A stretch of DNA of 64,000 nucleotides, from NCBI RefSeq assembly GCF_001653565.1, contig NZ_LYPB01000050.1:62001-126000 (forward strand). The letters run 5' to 3'. Positions 26,647 through 36,012 of this stretch are shown here, one piece after another (the first letter of the stretch is position 1; every line of letters begins with the position of its first letter). Made by a program: the position numbers and the translations under genes. The stretch comes from Paenibacillus oryzisoli (GTDB taxonomy: Bacteria > Bacillota > Bacilli > Paenibacillales > NBRC-103111). The notes under the pieces were generated by a model. It did no database searches. It was not told where the DNA came from and was given only the letters and a program-made list of their open reading frames with translations.

Positions 26647-27435
26647 CTAGCTGTAAATGGACAGCTGCGGCGTCAGATCTGTAAACCGATAGAGCTGAGC
26701 GGCTCTCTGCGAATAACGATTGGAAAGCTTCGGCTCCCCATTGCGATCCACCGCTTCTTCAATAATGCCTTTGCGGCTTTGTGTAGAAGTGATTTTACGG
26801 ATGAAGTTGCTCTCCTCAAAGTGCGGCACAACCATTTGAATAACTTGATACAACTCTCCGATCGTGAACTCCTCAGGCAGAAACTCCTTGGCAATCGTCG
26901 TTGTCAGCATCTTCTGCTGAATTTGATGCCAAGCATCGGTCAATATTTCCTTATGATCAAAAGCTAACTCTAACTGTAATGCTTCCTCTACCGTAAATAG
27001 TTGCACATCCGAAGCGTCTGAGTCCGCACGCCGCTCAGCCAACCATCTCTCGTGGACTAGCGCATAGAAAGCATGAGAAATAATCCATCCTCTTGGATCA
27101 CGCCCCGGTTCACTATAGACGTTCAAGTATTCCATATGAACATCCGCGACACCCGTCTCCTCTTCCAGCTCCCTCCGAGCGCAGGTATACATGCTCTCCG
27201 ACTCTTGGCAGAACCCGCCAGGTAAAGCCCAATGTCCCTCGAATGGCCATTGTTTTCTCTGTATGAGTAGAACTTTAAGTTCCCGAATCGGCAGCGCCTT
27301 CTTGGCTGTGTTCTTTCCCTTAGAGGTAATGGTGAAAATAACAATATCACTCGGCGCACCGTCTGGTGTCCGGTATTTATGGGATGAATAGGTCGACTCG
27401 TTCTCGTTAGTTTCCAATGTGGCACCTACTTTCAC
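26647..27435 (-). CDS. nrtR: NrtR-type Nudix regulator of NAD metabolism
   Basis: A 262-residue protein with an N-terminal Nudix domain and a C-terminal winged helix (about 175-255). The Nudix box is intact (G-x5-E-x7-RELEEETGV), so unlike degenerate NrtR proteins it may still hydrolyse ADP-ribose. In the family, ADP-ribose binding releases the repressor from NAD genes. It is the first gene of the operon. The annotated start is GTG 27435; a TTG at 27417 preceded by AGGTG is an alternative. A 29-bp imperfect palindrome at its promoter is the likely self-operator. Confidence 0.87.
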   Translation of the reverse strand: MKVGATLETNENESTYSSHKYRTPDGAPSDIVIFTITSKGKNTAKKALPIRELKVLLIQRKQWPFEGHWALPGGFCQESESMYTCARRELEEETGVADVHMEYLNVYSEPGRDPRGWIISHAFYALVHERWLAERRADSDASDVQLFTVEEALQLELAFDHKEILTDAWHQIQQKMLTTTIAKEFLPEEFTIGELYQVIQMVVPHFEESNFIRKITSTQSRKGIIEEAVDRNGEPKLSNRYSQRAAQLYRFTDLTPQLSIYS

Positions 27436-27442
27436 TTTACTA

Positions 27443-27489
27443 ATGTCGTTTTGATATTATCATTATGACATGTTTAATCGGAATGTCAA
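27443..27489 (-). promoter_or_regulatory. Promoter and candidate NrtR operator of the NAD/ADP-ribose operon
   Basis: Minus-strand TTGACA (27484-27489), a 16-nt spacer and CATAAT (27462-27467). An imperfect palindrome at 27443-27471 (ATGTC...GACAT ends, 11 of 14 pairs complementary) covers the -10 and start site; a further GACAT/ATGTC pair lies within the -35 to -10 interval. Confidence 0.6.
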
Positions 27490-27569
27490 GTGGGCATTCC
27501 CCCATTTAGCTTTATCTTCTGTAAAGTGACTGGTATTCTCGCTATATTTCGCCACCGAAATCACTTCCT

Positions 27570-27598
27570 TTCACAAGGCACATCACGTAAAATATAAA
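27570..27598 (+). promoter_or_regulatory. Promoter of the AraC regulator gene
   Basis: TTCACA (27570-27575), a 17-nt spacer and TATAAA (27593-27598), with the start codon at 27654. Confidence 0.6.
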
Positions 27599-27653
27599 TA
27601 GGCAGATCAATTACAAATATTGGATTTCAAATACATTCTTATCGAGGTAAGCC

Positions 27654-28544
27654 ATGAAACCAAACGTTCTTCACTTCATTGCGCCACCAATTCCATATTT
27701 CCTAGACTGCGGAAGCGCTTACTACGAAATCGGGGAGAGTCATATAAGCAGGACTAACATTGGTGCATTTGATCTCATTGTTGTCAAAAAAGGGACGATC
27801 TTCATTGGAGAAGGTGGGAATGAATGGACGCTCCAGAAGAATGATGCCATTATTCTAAGGCCCGATCTCTCGCATTTTGGAACGGCTCCTTGTGAGCAGG
27901 AAGCTGAAATTCTGTGGATCCATTTCCACACGTATGGCGCTTGGGATGAGTACATGGATATGGATACGTGTTTACAGAATCAGAACTCGCTCATTGAGGA
28001 TCACAAACAAAAGGCCTTCCTCAACCACGCGGAAGTGAATTCCATTTTCATCCCCAAGTATATGAAACTCAATCACAAAGCCTTAGAAATATTAGAATAT
28101 TTCTTCGATCTCGAACAAGAGTCGCGCTCCCAACGCAATTGGCGGAAACAGAATACCTTCCAATTGTTTATGCAGCATATTAACCGTGAATTAATTTCAA
28201 CGACCGACATGACTGCGTTTCATCTAGCGGAGAAAGTTGAGGTATTTATTCGTCAAAATTACACGAAGAAGATATCCAATGCCCTCCTGCAAGAGCATCT
28301 TAACTATCACCCTAACTACATTGCCAAATGCATGTTGAAAGTGTTCGGCATGACACCTAATGATTATTTGCTTCAATTTCGCATCGAACAGTCCAAGAAG
28401 TTGCTGATTCAGACCAATTGGACCATGGCGAGGGTCGCCGAAGAAAGTGGTTTTCAGCATGCCTCCTACTTCTCGCACTGCTTCGCAACCAAGGAGGGGA
28501 TCTCACCTTTAAATTTCCGTAAAAACTATACGGGACATTCGTGA
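27654..28544 (+). CDS. AraC family transcriptional regulator (arabinose locus)
   Basis: A 296-residue regulator with an N-terminal cupin-like sugar-binding domain (about 10-110) and a C-terminal AraC-type double helix-turn-helix (about 195-290, NYHPNYIAKCMLKVFGMTPNDY). GAGGT lies 6 nt before the ATG. It is the only stand-alone AraC protein in the window and lies beside the GH51 gene, so it is the best candidate for the CAACC half-sites found before the GH51, DUF5695-like and GH127 genes (inference). Confidence 0.9.
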   Translation: MKPNVLHFIAPPIPYFLDCGSAYYEIGESHISRTNIGAFDLIVVKKGTIFIGEGGNEWTLQKNDAIILRPDLSHFGTAPCEQEAEILWIHFHTYGAWDEYMDMDTCLQNQNSLIEDHKQKAFLNHAEVNSIFIPKYMKLNHKALEILEYFFDLEQESRSQRNWRKQNTFQLFMQHINRELISTTDMTAFHLAEKVEVFIRQNYTKKISNALLQEHLNYHPNYIAKCMLKVFGMTPNDYLLQFRIEQSKKLLIQTNWTMARVAEESGFQHASYFSHCFATKEGISPLNFRKNYTGHS

Positions 28545-28687
28545 CCGTCATGCTTGGTACGTGTATGGACACTCGATACGAGCAGGGACATGGGATTTCG
28601 CCAGTGGCTGTCTGCTGGCTATGGGCGGCTTGGTCCTTCCCCCGACCGAACTCTCATCGGTTAGATGTACCTAGCTTGACTAGGCAC

Positions 28688-28872
28688 TTAACTGGAAAAT
28701 ATATAGTTATTTCCGAGGAATTTCCTCGATAAATCGATTTAACTGGAAAATATGTAGTTAAAAATGCCATTTTTTTTGAGATTAAAGAGTATGTGCATGA
28801 TTAACTGTATGTTTTCCATCTACTTAGCATTTAATCGCAGAATTCCAATTTTTAACTGTATGTTTTCCATCT
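28688..28872. repeat. Palindromic cluster of four 21-bp interspersed repeats (cluster C)
   Basis: Copies at 28688 and 28739 (type TTAACTGGAAAATATGTAG), then inverted at 28801 and 28852 (type TTAACTGTATGTTTTCCATC). Spacing inside each pair is exactly 51 bp and the middle gap 62 bp, the same architecture as cluster A. Spacers of the two arms also share GGAATT and CGAT/AAAT blocks in inverse order, making the whole 185 bp an imperfect palindrome. Confidence 0.8.
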
Positions 28873-28915
28873 ATTCACCAACCATACGGAAGAGTACCTT
28901 CGCTTACTTACACAA

Positions 28916-28953
28916 ACAGCCAGTAACCTTGATATCTCAAGGTTACTGGCTGT
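28916..28953 (-). terminator. Terminator of the GH51 gene
   Basis: Perfect 17-bp stem (28916-28932 with 28937-28953) with a 4-nt loop, 12 bp after the GH51 stop codon, followed on the minus strand by a T-rich stretch. Confidence 0.85.
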
Positions 28954-28964
28954 CTCTCGTCCTA

Positions 28965-30482
<1,518 letters not shown>

Positions 30483-30508
30483 CTACCTCCTACATCTCAT
30501 CCCCCTGC

Positions 30509-30591
30509 TGTAAGCGCTACAAACTAAGTATAGCCCACCAATATGAGATTATCGATACGTGATCTCAACCTGTTTTTTCAAAATATCAACC
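30509..30591 (-). promoter_or_regulatory. GH51 promoter: AraC-type half-sites, -10 box and cre
   Basis: Two CAACC half-sites at 30566-30570 and 30587-30591 (21-bp spacing), -10 TATACT on the minus strand at 30527-30532, and cre TGTAAGCGCTACAA at 30509-30522. There is no good -35. The same order and spacing recur at the GH127 promoter and, with a weaker distal site, before the DUF5695-like gene. Confidence 0.7.
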
Positions 30592-30628
30592 TAATCCAGA
30601 CACAACTCTTAACCTGCGCATACGTATA

Positions 30629-30668
30629 AAGCTGCCCCCCAGATCAACGAAGATCCGAAGGGCAGCTT
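30629..30668 (-). terminator. Terminator of the DUF5695-like gene
   Basis: 9-bp stem AAGCTGCCC / GGGCAGCTT, 12 bp after the stop codon, followed on the minus strand by a short T-run. Confidence 0.65.
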
Positions 30669-30679
30669 CTCATAATAGA

Positions 30680-33600
30680 TTAGGTTCCGAATACTCGCCA
30701 GGATTCAATTCCTGTAGATGTCGTCGATTTGGCTGTGATGTTGACACGGATTTTGGTCGTAGAAACAGGTGTAAATGTCGTCGTGTTGTATTGATTAGGG
30801 GCAACGCCTAGACCTGATGGGCTTGCTACATTGACCCATGCCGTTCCATTCCAATACTGAATCGTATAGGAAGCTGGTAGATCGATACCTTGATCATCGT
30901 CAAACCAATAAATCGCTGTACTGGACAATGTTTTCGCTGATGCAAAATCGTATTGAACCCATTGCGTCGTACCTGGATTATCCCAGTTTCCATAGACGGA
31001 ATGCCCTCTGTCGTTTGAACTTGTTGGTGCATATCCATCGTTCAGACCTGCCAGGCTTTCCCAAGACGATACGAACGAAGTCGTTGCTGTCCCTTGCGGT
31101 GCAACATCCTGAGGACCTGACGGCGTGCCCACTTGCAGTTTCACATCGTACGTAGCATTCGTTCCAATACTGAGATTCACAATCGTTTTAGCGCCTGTCG
31201 TAGCCGTTACTGTGCCGGTTTGCACATTGTTCACAAGCACATTATACGTACCTGCTGCAAGTCCCGTGAAGGTAACCTTCGTCGTGTGGGCAGCGGTTGT
31301 CATGGCATTTTTCAACGTAAAATTAACATCATTCTTCGCTATGGCCACAATAGCTGATGTATATTGGTCACGCTCAAGCTCCATGGAGAACCTCTCCGTA
31401 ATGAGGTGCAAGCGTTTGAACAAACCGTCCTTCGGCGTGATCGTATATTTCCCGTTGCTTGAAGTAACGTCCGCACCATAGCCATACAAGCCAAAGATCG
31501 GGTCAACCGCCACATCCGCACTTAGAATTTTCAAAGCACCGAACAACCCAAGATCAGCCTCGCCACTCATCCCGCGCCAGCCATTGAATAGCGGACCGCC
31601 ATCTAAACCTAGTGCGCCGTTATTTCCTTTACTTGCTTGATACGTCCAAGACACAGCACCGATATTCGCTGGATCACTAGAGATTTGGCCGGAATTGATC
31701 GCACTAATATTTGCTATCTTAGCCGCATAGGATAACCGCTGTTCTCTCTCAGGTGTCGTAGAATTTGAACGAATCCAGTCATCCATCGCATAACCTGCAA
31801 GTGATGTACTGTATTGGAAATTCCACCAGTTGTCCCCCGTAATGGTTACAGGATCGGTGTAGTAATACCACACTGGCATATGACCACGTGCTGCTCTCGT
31901 TTTGGCATTGATTTTACCCTTAATGGTATTGTTATTATTCATTTTAGCCAGCATATAGACAGACTCTTCGCCTGTATTATCGTAGCTGTATTCAGAACCA
32001 TACGGATAAGCATTTGCCGAGAAATTGTTGTATTTTGTTGCCATTTTGCTAATAATATCATTCGCTTGTGTTGTATAACCTTCGTCTTGAAGCGCTTTGA
32101 TGATGTCTGGCGTTGTTAACTCACCCATTAACCCCGTCTCCCAGTTGTAAGCAACAGGTCCATCATACAGGGCTTTGAACACATTATAGGCACGCAGCAA
32201 ATACGTATTCTTGGGATTCTTGTAGGTTACCAGATTCGGGTAAAGCTTTGCAATTTTATACATACTGAAATATGTGTTATAAATATGTGGATACGCATAG
32301 CCCCGATAGGTTGGCGTTGTGTTCGGCTGTGCCATTAAGAAATCAGGAACTAGATAATCGGTATGATGGCCATTCATCAGATTCGTCCATACCGCCGTTT
32401 CCAAATAATTATCCACCGCTGTTACTTCTGATGCGACCGGGTTTAAGGCATTCTTCTCAGCAAGGAATTGACCATGTGTAAGCCCCCAATCATCTCCCCA
32501 GCCCCAGTATCCTGCGAAATTGTTTCGCTTTGCTTTGGTCTGCATCATCCAGTCGTCAAACACTTTATCACGAATATCTCCTGGCACATTCCATTGTTGA
32601 TTATTCACCATGAACGTCGAGTGCCGCTGTAGGGCTGCATCGATAGGTTCAATAGCATAGAATTGGAGAACTGTTTTCTCTCCACTGCCATACGTAACCG
32701 TAACATTGTTCTGTCCCAAATGGGTCATCGTCATCTGATACAATTTGTGATCTGTTCCCGTCGTACCTAAGGAAGTAATCGTCGTCTCGGATGGGTATTG
32801 TGGCGTAACAGCCGTGATCGTTTTGGACGTGTGCAAATCAAACTTAACCGTCTGATTCGTTGGCACGATCATGCCAGGGACTACATTGAAATCAACCATT
32901 CCTTCGCTATAGAGTCTGTCTTGAACGGCATACTCATCTGCAGCTTTAAAAAATTTAAAGGCATACGTTTTGCTAGCGCCTGGTGCAAGTGTCAAACTGG
33001 TGTTTGGCAAATAGCCACGACCGTTGCTTTTAATCACATTGGAGTGGATATAGTAGACATTCAGACCTTTCGCATACCCGCCTTGATCCGCTGCCCACAT
33101 ACTGCCTGGATGCTCCTGAACGCGCCAATTATCTTGATACTCGAGCCCCGCTCCCGTCGTCGTGTCAGGTACCATGAGCAAGGAAGGACCGATACCGCTA
33201 GGGCGCTGCGCCACGATATACGAACTATTGTTACCGATAAAAGCATGTGTAATAACGCGTGTCTCATAAATCGGATCATTATTGCCGGCAGTGAAGAATT
33301 CATTGAAAGGAAGCGGGAGGCCAAAATCTCCGATTTCCAACGTTTGCGTGCTCGTATTCGTAACGGTGATTCCCCATTTCAAATAGTCACTCACGAGGGA
33401 ATAGGATTCATCGACTTTAAAGTTTTTAATACCTGCACTATTGGTTGAATTCTGATATGTAATATTGACGGTATTGCCGGTCTGGGAAATGGTTCTACCA
33501 TCAGCCGATTTACTCGATAACGCTTGCGTCCAAGCACCCGTTCCAAGCTTGTACGTAAACATCAGTTCCCCCACCCATTGATGATCCGCCGTATTCTGGT

Positions 33601-33841
33601 TGGGTGCATTCGTTGCATTCATGACATAGTTAGTTGGATACGTATCTCCGCCAATTTGCAGAGAAGTAATTTCGCCATTCGTACCCGTCTGTACCGTAAA
33701 GTTACTATTCGTAATCGTATTGGCTGAAGCGAGTTGCGGCACCAACAGGATGGCTGCTGCCGTAATCGTTGAAGCTGCAAACAGTTGCAGGCGTTGTGAC
33801 TTCGACATCTTGTTCCAATACTGACTAAGTATTTGTTTCAT
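30680..33841 (-). CDS. Secreted DUF5695-like toroid protein with C-terminal F5/8 (discoidin) module
   Basis: A 1053-residue secreted protein. Signal peptide (about 1-42, LLVPQLASA). An N-terminal beta-sandwich (about 45-400) is followed by a helical alpha/alpha-toroid-like region (about 410-800, rich in WGWGDDWG, HTDYLVPD and YAYPHIYNTYFSMYK motifs), a short beta domain, and a discoidin-type carbohydrate-binding module (about 915-1053). I recognise it as resembling the DUF5695 family; the activity is unknown. GAGAGG lies 7 nt before ATG 33841. It shares a promoter architecture with GH51 and GH127, so it probably acts outside the cell on an arabinose-containing polymer. Confidence 0.82.
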   Translation of the reverse strand: MKQILSQYWNKMSKSQRLQLFAASTITAAAILLVPQLASANTITNSNFTVQTGTNGEITSLQIGGDTYPTNYVMNATNAPNQNTADHQWVGELMFTYKLGTGAWTQALSSKSADGRTISQTGNTVNITYQNSTNSAGIKNFKVDESYSLVSDYLKWGITVTNTSTQTLEIGDFGLPLPFNEFFTAGNNDPIYETRVITHAFIGNNSSYIVAQRPSGIGPSLLMVPDTTTGAGLEYQDNWRVQEHPGSMWAADQGGYAKGLNVYYIHSNVIKSNGRGYLPNTSLTLAPGASKTYAFKFFKAADEYAVQDRLYSEGMVDFNVVPGMIVPTNQTVKFDLHTSKTITAVTPQYPSETTITSLGTTGTDHKLYQMTMTHLGQNNVTVTYGSGEKTVLQFYAIEPIDAALQRHSTFMVNNQQWNVPGDIRDKVFDDWMMQTKAKRNNFAGYWGWGDDWGLTHGQFLAEKNALNPVASEVTAVDNYLETAVWTNLMNGHHTDYLVPDFLMAQPNTTPTYRGYAYPHIYNTYFSMYKIAKLYPNLVTYKNPKNTYLLRAYNVFKALYDGPVAYNWETGLMGELTTPDIIKALQDEGYTTQANDIISKMATKYNNFSANAYPYGSEYSYDNTGEESVYMLAKMNNNNTIKGKINAKTRAARGHMPVWYYYTDPVTITGDNWWNFQYSTSLAGYAMDDWIRSNSTTPEREQRLSYAAKIANISAINSGQISSDPANIGAVSWTYQASKGNNGALGLDGGPLFNGWRGMSGEADLGLFGALKILSADVAVDPIFGLYGYGADVTSSNGKYTITPKDGLFKRLHLITERFSMELERDQYTSAIVAIAKNDVNFTLKNAMTTAAHTTKVTFTGLAAGTYNVLVNNVQTGTVTATTGAKTIVNLSIGTNATYDVKLQVGTPSGPQDVAPQGTATTSFVSSWESLAGLNDGYAPTSSNDRGHSVYGNWDNPGTTQWVQYDFASAKTLSSTAIYWFDDDQGIDLPASYTIQYWNGTAWVNVASPSGLGVAPNQYNTTTFTPVSTTKIRVNITAKSTTSTGIESWRVFGT

Positions 33842-33969
33842 TAGATAGCCTCTCTTTCTCATCTTAGATTAACTCGACATCTAGCAGGGATTCTTCTTAC
33901 CATTGAGCTTCCATCCTGGCTGTATCGTGCTGGCATCCTCTGCGGCGCACATCCTTTCATCCATAAAAT

Positions 33970-34053
33970 TTGTAGCGCTTACATTTATTATCATATCTAA
34001 AATTGGCGTGATTTAATTTCATTTTTACAACCTATTTTTACAGTATATGAACT
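33970..34053 (-). promoter_or_regulatory. DUF5695-like gene promoter: AraC-type half-sites, -10 box and cre
   Basis: CAACC at 34028-34032 with a weaker partner (minus strand AGTTC) 21 bp upstream at 34049-34053, -10 TATGAT at 33990-33995, and cre at 33970-33983 (minus strand TGTAAGCGCTACAA, identical to the GH51 cre). A further CAACC lies at 34084-34088. The remaining part of 33842-34150 holds only the transporter terminator. Confidence 0.65.
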
Positions 34054-34092
34054 AAAGTTGAGCTGGATTTTCTTTAAAAATATCAACCTAAA

Positions 34093-34123
34093 AACCCCTT
34101 AAAGGATTCTCCTTCAAAGGGTT
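34093..34123 (-). terminator. Terminator of the arabinose-locus ABC operon
   Basis: 14-bp stem AACCCCTTAAAGGA / TCCTTCAAAGGGTT with two mismatches, then TTTTT on the minus strand. Confidence 0.75.
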
Positions 34124-34150
34124 CTTAAATTCGCTTTATAGGGCTGAATA

Positions 34151-35020
34151 TTAACTTTTCATACCGGTTAACGTAATTCCTTCTACAAAATATTTTTGAC
34201 CAATCAGGTAGAAAATAACGCCTGGTGCAAACGACAGGCACGTGGCTGCCATCGTCATCGCCCAATCTTGCTTTAATTGGCCTTTGAAATTGGTAAGCCC
34301 CAACGCTATCGTAAATTTCTCGCTCGAATTAATGTAAATCATCTGTTGGAGCAAATCATTCCATAAACCGATGAAAATAAACAAGGCAACGACGATCATA
34401 GCGGGCTTAATCGCTGGCATAATGATGCTGAACAAAATCCGGAAATACCCGGCACCGTCAATCGTTGCGGCTTGGTCAAGTTCTCTCGGGATAGAGAGAA
34501 TGAACTGCCTGATCAAAAAGATATTAAAAGCGCCGCCGCCGCAAAAATACGGCAATATCAATGGCAGATAGCTGTCATGAAGCCCAAGCCCCCGTGTCCA
34601 TCCGATATAGAGGGGAATGAGCGTAACCATGGCAGGCAAGAGCATCGAACCGACGCAAAGCATCCAGATCAATTGTTTGCCTCTAAACCGCAACCTCGCA
34701 AAGGCATATCCGCACAAGGTAGCCGTGAACGTCCCCCCCAAGCAGGAAGGCACGATAATGATCATCGTATTCCACAAATACTTCCAGAACTTAAATACAT
34801 TCAATGTTTTTTCATAATTGGAGAACAACCAATTCTGCGGTATGAGAGACGGCGGATACTTATAAATCTCGGGATTCGTCATCAGTGATGTACGGAATAT
34901 CCACCAAATCGGAAAGAGCACGATGAGGGCAAATCCAATGACGACTATCAGTGTAAGCACGTTCATTGTTCGTTCATTGCGTTTCTTGCTCTTATAACTG
35001 GCGTATGCGACTTCGCTCAT
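34151..35020 (-). CDS. CUT1 carbohydrate ABC transporter permease (arabinose locus, second)
   Basis: A 289-residue inner-membrane permease with six predicted helices, the EAA loop (DQAATIDGAGYFRILFSIIMPAIKP) and the C-terminus FVEGITLTGMKS typical of MalG-like subunits. Its start overlaps the stop of the partner permease by 4 nt. Context (GH127 upstream, GH51 and DUF5695-like downstream) suggests import of arabinose-containing oligosaccharides. Confidence 0.93.
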   Translation of the reverse strand: MSEVAYASYKSKKRNERTMNVLTLIVVIGFALIVLFPIWWIFRTSLMTNPEIYKYPPSLIPQNWLFSNYEKTLNVFKFWKYLWNTMIIIVPSCLGGTFTATLCGYAFARLRFRGKQLIWMLCVGSMLLPAMVTLIPLYIGWTRGLGLHDSYLPLILPYFCGGGAFNIFLIRQFILSIPRELDQAATIDGAGYFRILFSIIMPAIKPAMIVVALFIFIGLWNDLLQQMIYINSSEKFTIALGLTNFKGQLKQDWAMTMAATCLSFAPGVIFYLIGQKYFVEGITLTGMKS

Positions 35021-35940
35021 TTATCGTCGTCTCCTTCGGAAAAGATCCACCGTTTGGACGTCTTGAACAACACGGCAGTAAAAGCGGCAAGAATGGCGAA
35101 AATAATAAAGGTCGTCGCGCAAGCATAACCCAGCTTGTAATTAACGAAAGCCTGATCATACATCAGATACGTCATGAATCGAGAGGAGTTCCCAGGACCC
35201 CCATTAGTCAGAGCAAGAGCCGGCGTAACGACTTGGAGATTGGCGATCAGACTCAGCAACAGATTGTAAAAGATGATTGGCGTCATACAAGGCAAAGTGA
35301 CGTGGCGGAAGCGATTCCATCCGTTTGCACCATCCATTTCAGCCGCTTCATGATAGACGCTTGGAACGCTTTGAAGCCCCGCCAAGAAGATCACGATTAA
35401 ATTTCCCGACAACCAAACCGCAATCAGTGAAAGCGATGGGATTACGAAATTGGAATCTGCAATAAAGAGAACTTTGTTCAACCCAATTTCGGAGAGGAGA
35501 TAGTTGAAGAAACCGAAGTTCGCCTCGTACAGCCAGGACCATCCAACGTATATAGCGGCGGCAGGCAGAACAAAAGGCACATAGAATACCGCTCTGAAAA
35601 AACCTCTCGCGGGGATTTTACGGTTCAACAGCATCGCGATAAATAGCGAATAAATCATGCTTCCAGCTACGGATAAAAAGGCAAAGTACAGCGTCGCTAT
35701 AATGGAATCTTTAATGTAAGGATCGGTGGTAAATAGCGTGATATAATTGCTGAATCCGACGAATTCAGGGTTCTTCAGCCCCGTCCAATTCGTCATACTA
35801 ATTCCCAACACGCCAAGAAGAGGCAGATACGTCAAGAAGATCAGTCCGAGTATTGCCGGAATCAAGCATATATAAGCAACTCTTGCCTCGCTTGAATGAA
35901 AGCGGGAACGGCGCTGCTGAGGTTTGTTAAAGGTTTCCAT
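35017..35940 (-). CDS. CUT1 carbohydrate ABC transporter permease (arabinose locus, first)
   Basis: A 307-residue MalF-like inner-membrane permease. Helices begin at about residue 20 (YICLIPAILGLIFLTYLPL), and the EAA loop reads YHEAAEMDGANGWNRFRHVTLPC. It is preceded by the binding-protein gene with a 72-bp gap holding a strong stem-loop. Confidence 0.93.
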   Translation of the reverse strand: METFNKPQQRRSRFHSSEARVAYICLIPAILGLIFLTYLPLLGVLGISMTNWTGLKNPEFVGFSNYITLFTTDPYIKDSIIATLYFAFLSVAGSMIYSLFIAMLLNRKIPARGFFRAVFYVPFVLPAAAIYVGWSWLYEANFGFFNYLLSEIGLNKVLFIADSNFVIPSLSLIAVWLSGNLIVIFLAGLQSVPSVYHEAAEMDGANGWNRFRHVTLPCMTPIIFYNLLLSLIANLQVVTPALALTNGGPGNSSRFMTYLMYDQAFVNYKLGYACATTFIIFAILAAFTAVLFKTSKRWIFSEGDDDK

Positions 35941-35966
35941 ATCTTGCCCCCCACCTCATATGTGAA

Positions 35967-36002
35967 GGATGGCCACCGCTCCCCTATCCTTGGCGGCCAT
36001 CC
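35967..36002 (-). other. Intercistronic stem-loop after the binding-protein gene (arabinose locus)
   Basis: 11-bp stem GGATGGCCACC / GGCGGCCATCC (one G-T pair) just after the binding-protein stop and before the permease start. It probably protects the binding-protein mRNA 3' end or attenuates permease expression. Confidence 0.6.
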
Positions 36003-36012
36003 TCCAAATACG

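Noticed and set aside
32798..33448. A 216-codon plus-strand reading frame.
   Set aside because: Antisense to the DUF5695-like gene, with no ribosome site or promoter and no recognisable domain.
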